A DNA stretch of 18,626 nucleotides from Candidatus Parcubacteria bacterium (GTDB taxonomy: Bacteria > Patescibacteriota > Patescibacteriia > Patescibacteriales > Patescibacteriaceae), in NCBI GenBank assembly GCA_023459655.1, contig JAEWTE010000007.1, positions 1 to 18,626 of the forward strand, read 5' to 3'. The notes under the pieces were generated by a model that saw only the letters and a list, made by a program, of their open reading frames with translations, made no database searches and had not been told where the DNA came from. Positions 1 through 7,572 of this stretch are shown in pieces. The first letter of the stretch is position 1, and the number at the start of each line of letters is the position of its first letter. Position numbers and translations under genes: made by a program.

Positions 1-563
1 AATCGGGCTTGTGAACCCATCTGCATATCACCCATATCACCTTCAATCTCTTTTTTTGGTACCAAAGCGGCAACGCTATCAATTACCACCACATCAACCG
101 CATTAGAGCGAACCAAGGTTTCTAAAATCTCTAAAGCCTGTTCACCAGTGTCTGGTTGACTAATTAACATTTCGTCAATATTGACACCAATTTTCTTGGC
201 ATATTCAGGATCCAGGGCGTGCTCGGCGTCAATAAAAGCGGCAATACCACCCTGTTTTTGAACTTCAGCAATAATATGCTGCGCCAAAGTTGTTTTACCA
301 CTAGATTCTGGACCATAAATTTCAATCACCCGACCTCTCGGTACACCGCCGACACCAATAGCTAAATCTAATGACAGACAACCGGTTGTTACCGCGTCAA
401 CATTAGTGTTTTTAACATCACCGAATTTCATGATTGAGCCCTCGCCATAAAGTTGGCGAATCTGGCTCATCGCCGCTTCAGCCGCCTTTTGCTTTTCAGC
501 TAAATCACCACTATCTACGCTGGCGAGCTCTTTGTCTTTTTTGCTCTTTTTTTCGTTAGCCAT
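1..563 (-). CDS. recA: Recombinase RecA (5' part; C-terminus beyond window)
   Basis: RecA is the ATP-dependent strand-exchange protein of homologous recombination and the co-protease of the SOS response, acting on single-stranded DNA in the cytoplasm. The 187 complete codons visible show the Walker A motif GPESSGKT, the following AEHALDPEYA stretch, and Walker B VDVVVIDSVAAL, then an intact MGDMQMGSQAR segment leading off the left edge. The N-terminus is a lysine/glutamate-rich leader (MANEKKSKKDKEL) before the conserved AAMSQIRQLYGEGSIMKFGD region, so the ATG at 561-563 fits the family well. No Shine-Dalgarno sequence precedes it; the leader is almost all A/T apart from a C5 run. It lies 74 nt downstream of the PHP gene on the same strand and has its own promoter-like sequence. 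Identity is essentially certain; only the C-terminal part is unseen. Confidence 0.98.
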   Translation of the reverse strand, partial: MANEKKSKKDKELASVDSGDLAEKQKAAEAAMSQIRQLYGEGSIMKFGDVKNTNVDAVTTGCLSLDLAIGVGGVPRGRVIEIYGPESSGKTTLAQHIIAEVQKQGGIAAFIDAEHALDPEYAKKIGVNIDEMLISQPDTGEQALEILETLVRSNAVDVVVIDSVAALVPKKEIEGDMGDMQMGSQAR

Positions 564-578
564 ATAAAAAAATTAAAA

Positions 579-596
579 AATAAACGGGGGTTTATT
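579..596 (-). other. Hairpin in the recA leader
   Basis: AATAAAC, a 4-nt loop and GTTTATT form a perfect 7-bp inverted repeat. Read on the minus strand it is followed by a T-rich run up to the recA start. It sits at or next to the predicted recA transcription start. It could be a 5' stabilising stem or a weak terminator for the upstream operon. It has only one G-C pair, so either role is uncertain. Confidence 0.4.
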
Positions 597-601
597 AATC
601 T

Positions 602-630
602 ATAATAGCACAAAAAACTGTTTTAGGTAA
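602..630 (-). promoter_or_regulatory. Probable recA promoter (extended -10)
   Basis: On the minus strand a TGC TATTAT extended -10 (TATTAT at 607-602) is preceded at 17 bp by a weak -35, TTACCT (630-625). The predicted start near 595 leaves a leader of about 32 nt before the recA ATG. This suggests recA can be transcribed independently of the operon ending at 638. No LexA-type operator is recognised here. Confidence 0.5.
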
Positions 631-637
631 TTACTAA

Positions 638-1504
638 TCAGCCAATAATTTCCTTAATTCGTCGTAGATTATCACTATCAACTTGCCAATAATCATAAAC
701 ACTGGTCAGTCCATACCGGCCCCCTTCAAAGCGATGAAAATCAGAACCACCAGTTATAATCATATCATTTCGCTCAGCCAAATCTTGTAAATAAAAAACT
801 GCACCTAAACTATGGTGCGGGGAAAGCACCTCAAGACCATGAACCCCGGCCGCCTTTAATCTAGCCACTAATTTAGCACTAACTGATCGACCTTTAGCTG
901 GATGACAAAAAACTAATTGTCCGCCAAACTGTCGATTCAACCGCACTACTCGTTCTAGACTGACACAGCTTGGTCTTAATCGACCAATTTTATTATTACT
1001 AAATAATAAACCAATCGCCTCTTCTTCCCTAAAGATTGAGCTGCCCAACTGTTTAGAGATTATTTCTCGATTACCCGGTACAGTTAAAATAGCGTCCAAC
1101 AGGCCATTAGTTGGCACATAATGAGTAAATTTTTCAATAGCTATTTCACTACCAACCATTAATAATTTGGCTTTAATTAATTTATCTAAATGACGCCTTA
1201 ACCGACCCAACCAGTGTTTTTGACTTTCTAACATTAATTGATTAATCAACGGATTGTCCAGCGGCAGATTATACCACAAAATATTAATCTGCTGATCATC
1301 AAATCTAGTATATATCTCAATCCCCGGCACTACTTTTATGCCATGTTGACGACAAGCCTGATTAAACTCAGAATAACCAGCCAAAGTATTATGGTCAGTC
1401 AATGAGGCCACTTTAACTCCTTGTTTGGCCAAAAAATCGGCAGCAACAGTTGGAGATAGATAGCCATCTGAATAAGTTGAATGGATTTGTAAATCAATTA
1501 TCAT
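638..1504 (-). CDS. PHP-domain metal-dependent phosphoesterase
   Basis: A 288-residue member of the PHP phosphoesterase superfamily, resembling the TrpH/YciV group that hydrolyses nucleotide or phosphoester bonds with a metal cluster. Visible metal-site motifs in order: DLQIHSTYSDG (D4-D13), LTDHNT (D37, H38), VPGIEI (E63), FCHPAKGR (H201), LEVLSPHHS (H230/H231) and TGGSDFH (D255, H257). The first motif has Gln6 where the classical HxH motif has histidine. The start is the ATG at 1504-1502, so that the metal motif begins at residue 4; an upstream in-frame ATG at 1546 would add 14 residues overlapping the APH gene. It begins 4 nt after the APH-fold kinase stop and is the last gene of the six-gene unit. 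The natural substrate cannot be read from the sequence. Confidence 0.88.
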   Translation of the reverse strand: MIIDLQIHSTYSDGYLSPTVAADFLAKQGVKVASLTDHNTLAGYSEFNQACRQHGIKVVPGIEIYTRFDDQQINILWYNLPLDNPLINQLMLESQKHWLGRLRRHLDKLIKAKLLMVGSEIAIEKFTHYVPTNGLLDAILTVPGNREIISKQLGSSIFREEEAIGLLFSNNKIGRLRPSCVSLERVVRLNRQFGGQLVFCHPAKGRSVSAKLVARLKAAGVHGLEVLSPHHSLGAVFYLQDLAERNDMIITGGSDFHRFEGGRYGLTSVYDYWQVDSDNLRRIKEIIG

Positions 1505-1508
1505 AAAA

Positions 1509-2519
1509 TTAATATAAACTAGCTTCAATTTCATTAAGCAAGCCATCGGCTTGACTAGGTTCTGGCCCAGACTTGGTCACAAAATAAATAGCTGTCCGAA
1601 AAGCAGTAAAATAATAATAGGTCTTGAGCCGCTCTGCCCAATCAACCGGTTGCGGTTCATTCCTAGCCTGACAATAAGTCTGTTCAAAAATATTTCGAGC
1701 TTCTTGCCAATAGGCTTCATCTTTAATCTGATGCATCCCCATAAAAATCAATTGTTGACTAAATGAACCGATATCTCTAATCGGATCAGCCAGTGAAGCA
1801 TCAGCCCAATCAATAATTGCTGATCCCTCCTGATTAACCACCACATTTTCCGGATGAAGATCACCATGAATAATCGCCAAATTTTCAGCACTGGGCCAAT
1901 GTTCATTCTCCCGACTCTCCATAATATCATAAATCCTAATATATCGAGAATGGTATTGCGGACAAATTTTAGCGATTTTTTCTAAAGCTTTATCTCGCCC
2001 AGGCACAATTTGGCCAATTCTACGCTGACGACTATCTGGCCAATCGGTCGACCCTTGGGTCATAACATGTAAACGAGCTAACCAGGTCGCTGTTAATTCA
2101 ATTTTATCTAAAATTTCAGCCCGATTACCAACTTGAAAATACTGAAAAAGATTTTGACCCGGCAGGCCAATATAAAAAATTGCTCGACAGGCTGGCTCAT
2201 AAAATAATGGCCAATTGGCTTGAAATCGACTACTAGGAATATTCTTGGCCCATAATAACTTTAAATTATCCATTGTTTGCTGCCGTGATTCATTGCTATG
2301 GGCTGAGCAATAAATGGTTAATTGTTGAGTAACACCATTTTGACAATAAGACGCCTCATACGCTGCGACTAAATTATAATAATCATGGTGCACATTTTGT
2401 TTAATTATTTTAGCCTGACTAACCACAATATTTGACCAAGTTGGCTCAATTTCAGCCAACCGGTCATTTAATAATTGGCCGACTCGGCTAATATCCAAAA
2501 ACTCTTCAATTTTAATCAT
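1509..2519 (-). CDS. APH/choline-kinase-fold phosphotransferase
   Basis: A 336-residue kinase of the aminoglycoside phosphotransferase/choline kinase fold. The catalytic Brenner motif is intact: HGDLHPEN at residues 218-225 (catalytic D220, N225), followed by the metal-binding IIDWADA (D237). The N-terminal lobe is divergent, with little resembling a standard nucleotide-binding loop. The chosen start, ATG at 2519-2517, lies 4 nt after the GH57 stop. The reading frame is open upstream to 2798, but that stretch lies over the GH57 coding sequence and is not supported. The gene sits between the GH57 glycosidase and the PHP gene in a unit that includes glycogen synthase, so phosphorylation of a sugar or sugar derivative is a reasonable hypothesis. 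This fold also covers antibiotic, choline, homoserine and fructosamine kinases, so the substrate is open. Confidence 0.85.
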   Translation of the reverse strand: MIKIEEFLDISRVGQLLNDRLAEIEPTWSNIVVSQAKIIKQNVHHDYYNLVAAYEASYCQNGVTQQLTIYCSAHSNESRQQTMDNLKLLWAKNIPSSRFQANWPLFYEPACRAIFYIGLPGQNLFQYFQVGNRAEILDKIELTATWLARLHVMTQGSTDWPDSRQRRIGQIVPGRDKALEKIAKICPQYHSRYIRIYDIMESRENEHWPSAENLAIIHGDLHPENVVVNQEGSAIIDWADASLADPIRDIGSFSQQLIFMGMHQIKDEAYWQEARNIFEQTYCQARNEPQPVDWAERLKTYYYFTAFRTAIYFVTKSGPEPSQADGLLNEIEASLY

Positions 2520-2523
2520 ATAT

Positions 2524-3672
2524 TTAGTTAGCCGACCATTGATGCCAATGTTTTCGCCAAATTTTAGATTGTAATGAACAGAACATTTTTTCAGCTTGTT
2601 GTTTCCATGGCCGACTAGCCGGGTTATTAATTGACCTAATACTCCGAACCAATTGTTCCGCGCCACGAATAATTTCTTCTGGACCCCAAGCTCGACCACC
2701 AAATAAAACAAAATCAAAATCACTAGCCCACCACCAGGCACAGCTAGCCAAGCCATTGTGCAGATGTCGCAAAACCCAAACTTGATTATCATCACCATTA
2801 AAACGATCCGCAGCTTGTTGAGCTAATTCAGCCAAAGACCATAATATTTTATGAATATTATTGGAACGACTTTCCCAAATAGCGTATGGTTCTTTAACGG
2901 CCAATTCTTGTGGTTGACTCTCCCAGGAAGCAGCTATCAAATTAGCTGGCGGACGAATAGATCCGTCTAATGCCTCAGAAATTGTCAACTTATTAATCTG
3001 CTTATCTTCTAAACATTTTTCCAAATTACCGCGTTGATCCTGATGACGCAAACCATATAATTCTCCATCAGTTACGGTGAATAAATTTTGTGGACAATTC
3101 TGACAATCACCTACCAATATCTCCGGTGGATATTTCTTAGACCATTCTCGCTGCCTAACTGCCAAAACCATCCCCGAAGATTGATCTTGATAAAATAATT
3201 CTTTGACCCGATCTAACCGACCATCAATATGGATTTCATCAACCACGGCGTAGCTATAACCCTTTTTAGCTAACCAGACTAACAATTCTGGAGAATAAGC
3301 TAATTCTGGAGCAAAAAAACCATGTGGTCGACTAACCTTAAAAAGATGAGCCAATATTTTTTCTTGAGCATCAACTTGTCGTTCAATTTCAGTTAAACTG
3401 GTTTTTGGTAGTAACGCATGCCAATAAGCCGAACCCAATAATTCAACTTGACCACGTTCTACCAATTTTTGCCAATCAGCAATTAATTTAGTTTGATCTA
3501 GTTTTAATAATTGCTCCAATAAACAACCGCTAAAATTAACCGTGATCTTGGCTGCTGGCTGATCTAACAAAGCCTTAGCCACCCGCTGGTAGCTCAATTT
3601 AGCCGCTTCTACAACAAACTCCGAAGAACTAAGCGGTGGTTGATAAAAATGTAGCGCATTAATCCAACGCAT
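2524..3672 (-). CDS. GH57-family glycoside hydrolase (alpha-amylase/glucan-active type)
   Basis: A 382-residue protein with glycoside hydrolase family 57 features. The N-terminus has ALHFYQPP (residues 6-13), matching the conserved HxYQP-type first motif. GQVELLGSAYWHALLP (75-89) matches motif 2. FFAPELAYSPELL (119-131) carries the candidate nucleophile E123, and VTDGELYGLR (200-209) carries the candidate acid/base D202. A final tryptophan-rich AWWWASDFDF segment (312-321) is typical of the family. Members act on alpha-1,4 or alpha-1,6 glucans as amylases, 4-alpha-glucanotransferases or branching enzymes. There is no signal peptide, so it is cytoplasmic and likely acts on stored glucan. It starts 1 nt after the glgA stop and is followed 4 nt later by the APH-fold kinase, so translation is probably coupled. 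It is short for the family; amylase and branching enzyme cannot be told apart from sequence alone. Confidence 0.85.
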   Translation of the reverse strand: MRWINALHFYQPPLSSSEFVVEAAKLSYQRVAKALLDQPAAKITVNFSGCLLEQLLKLDQTKLIADWQKLVERGQVELLGSAYWHALLPKTSLTEIERQVDAQEKILAHLFKVSRPHGFFAPELAYSPELLVWLAKKGYSYAVVDEIHIDGRLDRVKELFYQDQSSGMVLAVRQREWSKKYPPEILVGDCQNCPQNLFTVTDGELYGLRHQDQRGNLEKCLEDKQINKLTISEALDGSIRPPANLIAASWESQPQELAVKEPYAIWESRSNNIHKILWSLAELAQQAADRFNGDDNQVWVLRHLHNGLASCAWWWASDFDFVLFGGRAWGPEEIIRGAEQLVRSIRSINNPASRPWKQQAEKMFCSLQSKIWRKHWHQWSAN

Positions 3673-3673
3673 A

Positions 3674-5137
3674 TTATTGCTTCAAAGCCCGACGATATAA
3701 ATTAATATATTTTTTAGCTGGAATCTTCCAAGAACTAGCTGTTTTCATTCCCCGCTTAACTAGCGATGACCAACTAGTCAAATGACGAAAATTCTCTAAC
3801 GCACGAATAATTGCCGTATATAAAGCAATGCTGGAAAAATTATTAAAAACAAAACCAGTGCCACGATTGGTCCGTGGATTAAAATTATTAACCGTATCAT
3901 TAAGACCACCAACATTACGAACAATTGGCACACAGCCATAACGCATAGCAATCAATTGGTTAATTCCACAAGGCTCATGATGTGACGGCAATAACAAACA
4001 ATCACTCCCGGCATAAATCAATTTTTCTAATTGCTTATTTTTTTTATAAGAAAGAAAAACCAATCGTCGTGGATAACGTTTATGCCAGCTTTTTAGTCGA
4101 TTAATATAATAATCATCACCATCTCCCAAAATAATTACCTGAGCATCTCGCTTTAACAGCCAATCCATAACCTCCATAATTAAACTAAAGCCTTTTTGAA
4201 AAGTAATCCGTGAAGTTGAACACAATAACGGAATATCTTTATCTACTTGAAGATCTAATTTTTTTTGTAAAAACAATTTGCTAGCGATTTTACCATCAGT
4301 TGCTAGTCGCCAATCATATTTAACTGGCAAACTATCGTCACTGGCCGGATTATATTCAAAATGATCAATACCATTAATTATGCCAAATAAACGATCGGCT
4401 CGATTACGTAAAATCAAATGAAGATCTTGACCAAAATGACGAGTCATAATCTCTTCACGATATTGTTCACTAACTGTATTAATAATGTCAGCATGTAAAA
4501 TAGCTCGTTTAGCAAAATTAATATATTCCAAATCAGGATTTTTAAAATCAGGTAATTTTTTGGTACCAAAATCTTTTTTATCAGCTGGTGTTTCCCACCA
4601 ATTATGACCAAATTGAAAAACTAAGTTATGAATAGTAAATACTGTTCTAGCCCCACGCAAAACGGCTGATTTTCTAAATTGACTATTGAGTAATTGTGGA
4701 ATTAAACCAGTCTGCCAATCATGGCAATGAATTATATCTGGCTTGAAAGCCAATAATTCTAATAATCTCAAGGCGGCAACATCAAATAAGTAAAAACGAG
4801 CATTTTTATTGGCCTCACCATAAATTTTATTACCACCCTTAAAATAATCAACCTGTTCAACAAAATAAACCGGTAAACCTTCCATTAAATAACCCAACCA
4901 ATAATTAACCCTAATAGTTTGTCTACCAACCTCTAGAGCAATATCATGATAAACTTCTTTTAATTTATGGATCTTTTTATCAACCACCTTATTATATAAA
5001 GGGGTAATAACCACAACTTCATGCCCAAGCCGATTAATCGCCTTAGGCAAGCTCCGCGCCACATCAGCTAGTCCACCCGTTTTACTAAATGGAGCTACTT
5101 CTGAGGCAATGCTAACTATTTTTAATATTTTATTCAT
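3674..5137 (-). CDS. glgA: Glycogen/starch synthase (GT5)
   Basis: Transfers glucose from ADP- or UDP-glucose to the non-reducing end of an alpha-1,4-glucan. The 487-residue length matches bacterial GlgA. Visible family elements: KTGGLADVARSLP (K19-P31) for donor binding, HCHDWQTGLIP (138-147), FTIHNLVFQ (167-175), INGIDHFEYNP (254-264), the STSRITFQKGF segment (R310, K315), and the catalytic HEPCGINQLIAM with E388, followed by VGGLNDTV. Its ATG shares four bases (ATGA) with the ruvC stop, so the two genes are translationally coupled. No glgC or glgB homologue of the classic type is adjacent; the neighbouring GH57 may supply branching or remodelling. Donor specificity cannot be settled from the motifs seen. 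Confidence 0.95.
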   Translation of the reverse strand: MNKILKIVSIASEVAPFSKTGGLADVARSLPKAINRLGHEVVVITPLYNKVVDKKIHKLKEVYHDIALEVGRQTIRVNYWLGYLMEGLPVYFVEQVDYFKGGNKIYGEANKNARFYLFDVAALRLLELLAFKPDIIHCHDWQTGLIPQLLNSQFRKSAVLRGARTVFTIHNLVFQFGHNWWETPADKKDFGTKKLPDFKNPDLEYINFAKRAILHADIINTVSEQYREEIMTRHFGQDLHLILRNRADRLFGIINGIDHFEYNPASDDSLPVKYDWRLATDGKIASKLFLQKKLDLQVDKDIPLLCSTSRITFQKGFSLIMEVMDWLLKRDAQVIILGDGDDYYINRLKSWHKRYPRRLVFLSYKKNKQLEKLIYAGSDCLLLPSHHEPCGINQLIAMRYGCVPIVRNVGGLNDTVNNFNPRTNRGTGFVFNNFSSIALYTAIIRALENFRHLTSWSSLVKRGMKTASSWKIPAKKYINLYRRALKQ

Positions 5138-5649
5138 ATATTATTAGCCAATAAAATGGACCGACCTTGTAGCGCACATAATGCTGCCGCTAAGCCATCA
5201 GCCGCATCATCAGGCTTAGGAATTTCCTTAAGTCCTAACATTAATTTAACCATTTTTTGAATTTGTTGTTTATCGGCTTGACCATAACCAGCTACTCCTT
5301 GTTTAATCTGCAGTGGAGTAAATTCCAAACAAGGTACTTGTCGTTGACCAATAGCCAACATCACCACACCGCGGGCTTGACCAACCTGAAAAGCAGTGGT
5401 CACATTACGGCAAAAAAATAATTGCTCAATCCCAATTAAATCTGGCTGATATTTATCTAATAACCGACTAACTTGTTGATAAAGATCGGCCAAGCGGGAC
5501 GGTAAATCAGTTTTAGCTTTAGTTTTTAGCGAACCATATTCTAAACAGGCCAATTTTGACCCACTAGCAGCAATAACCCCAAAACCAGTATCGGCTAATC
5601 CAGGATCAATCCCGATGGCGATTAATTTTTTAGGGGCGGTTATTACCAT
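5134..5649 (-). CDS. ruvC: Holliday junction resolvase RuvC
   Basis: RuvC is the RNase H-fold endonuclease that cleaves four-way junctions with RuvAB. The 171-residue length is normal. The acidic catalytic residues are recognisable: D15 in IGIDPGLADTGFG, E75 in IGIEQLFFCRN, and D148/D151 in PDDAADGLAAAL. FQVGQARGV and GYGQADKQQI are further conserved stretches. The start at 5649 lies inside the last codons of yebC (7-nt overlap), a common yebC-ruvC arrangement. It ends with TGA overlapping the glgA ATG, so TGA is a stop codon in this organism. ruvA and ruvB are not in the window. Confidence 0.97.
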   Translation of the reverse strand: MVITAPKKLIAIGIDPGLADTGFGVIAASGSKLACLEYGSLKTKAKTDLPSRLADLYQQVSRLLDKYQPDLIGIEQLFFCRNVTTAFQVGQARGVVMLAIGQRQVPCLEFTPLQIKQGVAGYGQADKQQIQKMVKLMLGLKEIPKPDDAADGLAAALCALQGRSILLANNI

Positions 5650-6371
5650 TCAGCGTTACTATAATAATCACCAACATCTTCGCAGTCTTCCAGTGCTTCA
5701 ATAAATTTTTCTAATTTGGCTTGATCATCGGGATTGTCAATAATAACCTTTTCTTTGGCGACCTGCTGAGTTTCCGCCAGTTCAGTAATAATCGATTTAT
5801 CCTCGAGATAAGCTTTTAGAGTTGGCAAATCCTCTGGTGCGGTATAAATAGTTATCCCTTCGGTTTCTTGAATAATATCTTGAGCTCCTTGATCGATTAA
5901 TTCCAATTCCAAATTATCCCAATCACCAAGTTTATCAGCCAACGCTTCACTAGTAATTTGGACAACACCGCGCAACACAAAATTCCAAGCTACCGCACCC
6001 AGACTACCCCCAGCTTTAGAAAAAAGATGCCGAATAGTTGAAGCTGTTCGATTACGATTATCAGTTACACATTTAATAATAAATTGACTACCGACTGGTC
6101 CCTGCCCCTCATAAACTAATTCCTCAATCTGCTGACCACCACCTTCACCAGTTCCACGTTTGATTGCTCGTTCAATATTATCTTTTGGCATATTGGCCTG
6201 TCTAGCCTTATCAATCGCCATCCGCAAAGTAAAATTAGTATCAGGGTCACCACCCTTATCTCGGGCGGCAATACTAATCAAATTACTCAATTTGGTAAAA
6301 ATAGCCCCACGTTTGGCATCAACTACCGCCTTTTGTCGTTTAGTGGTGGCCCACTTAGAATGTCCGGACAT
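5643..6371 (-). CDS. yebC: YebC/PmpR-family transcriptional regulator or translation factor
   Basis: A 242-residue YebC-family protein, the usual length. It opens with MSGHSKWATTKRQKAVVDAKR and continues with the AARDKGGDPDTNF region and ANMPKDNIERAIKRGTGEG, all strongly conserved in this family. YebC/TACO1 proteins have been described as DNA-binding regulators and, more recently, as factors that help ribosomes through difficult stretches such as polyproline. The ATG at 6371 is chosen because it gives the canonical MSGHSKW terminus; an in-frame ATG at 6431 would add 20 non-conserved residues and run through the promoter region. It is the first gene of the leftward six-gene unit and overlaps ruvC by 7 nt. 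Its C-terminus (ALEDCEDVGDYYSNAEW) is intact. Confidence 0.96.
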   Translation of the reverse strand: MSGHSKWATTKRQKAVVDAKRGAIFTKLSNLISIAARDKGGDPDTNFTLRMAIDKARQANMPKDNIERAIKRGTGEGGGQQIEELVYEGQGPVGSQFIIKCVTDNRNRTASTIRHLFSKAGGSLGAVAWNFVLRGVVQITSEALADKLGDWDNLELELIDQGAQDIIQETEGITIYTAPEDLPTLKAYLEDKSIITELAETQQVAKEKVIIDNPDDQAKLEKFIEALEDCEDVGDYYSNAEW

Positions 6372-6404
6372 AAAAATTTGCTGAAGAGTAAAACTTATTC
6401 TTAA

Positions 6405-6431
6405 ATTATCATAATTTTTGATAAAGAGCAA
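6405..6431 (-). promoter_or_regulatory. Possible promoter for the yebC operon
   Basis: On the minus strand TTGCTC (6431-6426) and GATAAT (6410-6405) are separated by 15 bp. The spacing is short, so this is a weak candidate. It overlaps the -35 region of the divergent isomerase promoter, so the two transcription units could influence one another. Confidence 0.3.
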
Positions 6432-6446
6432 TAATCTTGCTATAAT
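6418..6446 (+). promoter_or_regulatory. Strong sigma70-type promoter for the isomerase gene
   Basis: TTGATA (6418-6423), a 17-bp spacer, and the extended -10 TGC TATAAT (TATAAT at 6441-6446) form a near-consensus promoter. The expected start near 6453 gives a leader of about 25 nt to the ATG at 6478, with no Shine-Dalgarno sequence. It therefore also marks 6478 rather than 6418 as the translation start. Confidence 0.8.
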
Positions 6447-6477
6447 AATCAGACTTAACAGACAAATAATTTTACTT

Positions 6478-7554
6478 ATGTCTATTCTTGATAATCAAGC
6501 TAAACGACTAGCTCTCGATAGTAGCCAAGTTGGCTCAGCCATTGCCTTACTACCTGACCAGCTAACTCAAGTTCTCCAAGATATTAATCAATTACCCAAA
6601 CTAAAACTTAATCAAACTATTAATAAAATAGTGCTTAACGGCATGGGTGGCTCCAATCTAGGGGCCCGCCTAATTGCCTCAGCCTTATCTGAACAATTAA
6701 CTGTTCCTCTGATTATTGAACCAGGCTATACTGTTCCTGGTTATGTTGATGCCCAAACTCTCTATATTATCTCAACTTATTCTGGCACCACTGAAGAGCC
6801 CTTAAGTGTAATTAGCCAAGTACAAGCCCAAGGCGGACAATTAGCAGTAATCACAGCCAATCACCCCGGCAATCCCTTGGTAGATTTAGCTAATCAGCAT
6901 AATTGGCCAGCCTATTTATTTAACCCCCAACACAACCCCTCTGGTCAACCTCGACTAGGTTTAGGCTATGCCATTTTTGGTCTACTAGGCTTATTATCTC
7001 GGCTTGATTTATTTAATTTTGATACAGCCCAGGCTAAACAATTAATTGACCAACTAAAACAAATTAACCAGCAATGGTTACCCGAACAACTAACCACTGA
7101 CAATGACGCCAAACAATTGGCCCAGCAATTACAAGATCGACAAATCTGGCTAGTTGGTCCAGATTGTTTAGCCGGCAATCTTCATATTTTACGCAATCAA
7201 ATCAATGAAACTGGTAAACACTTGGCCAATTATTTAACCGTACCCGAATTAAATCATTACGCTATGGAGGGATTATCTTTTCCAATTAGTGTGCCTGAAA
7301 CTGTCGCCATCTTATCTTTCAAATTAGCTGGATTGTCAGCTCGACTAGATAAACGACTTAATTTAACCGATACTGTTTTTGAACAAAATAAATTACCGGT
7401 CTTTCAGTATCGGGCTCAATCCACTAACCGACTAGGTCAAGCTCTAGAAATACTAGCTTTTGGTAGTTGGCTTAGTTATTATTTAGGGCTACTCCACGGT
7501 GTTGATCCAGTAAAAATTCCCTGGGTTGACCTATTCAAAGCCAAACTAGCTTAA
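6478..7554 (+). CDS. Bifunctional phosphoglucose/phosphomannose isomerase
   Basis: A 358-residue SIS-fold isomerase of the bifunctional PGI/PMI family, interconverting glucose-6-P or mannose-6-P with fructose-6-P. Seen: GMGGSNLGARL (residues 55-65) and STYSGTTEE (99-107) for phosphate binding, QINETGKHL with E244 in the position of the catalytic glutamate, and PELNHYAMEG with H260 matching the ring-opening histidine. A C-terminal VDLFKAKL segment carries the lysine expected near the end. This family replaces the classical Pgi in many archaea and in small bacterial genomes. The start at 6478 is used because the promoter -10 lies at 6441-6446 and an ATG at 6418 would lie inside the -35. The lamin-tail gene follows after 18 nt and is probably co-transcribed. 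It links gluconeogenesis with glycan precursor supply. Confidence 0.9.
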   Translation: MSILDNQAKRLALDSSQVGSAIALLPDQLTQVLQDINQLPKLKLNQTINKIVLNGMGGSNLGARLIASALSEQLTVPLIIEPGYTVPGYVDAQTLYIISTYSGTTEEPLSVISQVQAQGGQLAVITANHPGNPLVDLANQHNWPAYLFNPQHNPSGQPRLGLGYAIFGLLGLLSRLDLFNFDTAQAKQLIDQLKQINQQWLPEQLTTDNDAKQLAQQLQDRQIWLVGPDCLAGNLHILRNQINETGKHLANYLTVPELNHYAMEGLSFPISVPETVAILSFKLAGLSARLDKRLNLTDTVFEQNKLPVFQYRAQSTNRLGQALEILAFGSWLSYYLGLLHGVDPVKIPWVDLFKAKLA

Positions 7555-7572
7555 TAATTAACATAAAAATTT

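Noticed and set aside
2520..2798. Upstream extension of the APH-fold kinase by 93 residues
   Set aside because: It lies over conserved GH57 coding sequence, has no conserved kinase features, and the ATG at 2519 follows the GH57 stop by 4 nt like other junctions in the operon.
5134..5649. TGA read as glycine (code 25) as in some candidate phyla
   Set aside because: ruvC ends at the TGA in the ATGA overlap at the expected length and the PHP gene also ends in TGA; no in-frame TGA is needed in any gene.
6372..6431. Longer N-terminus for YebC
   Set aside because: YebC proteins begin at MSGHSKW; the extra 20 residues are not family-like and run through the divergent promoter region.
6418..6477. 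Longer N-terminus for the isomerase
   Set aside because: The extra codons contain the -35 and -10 of a near-consensus promoter, so they would not be in the transcript.
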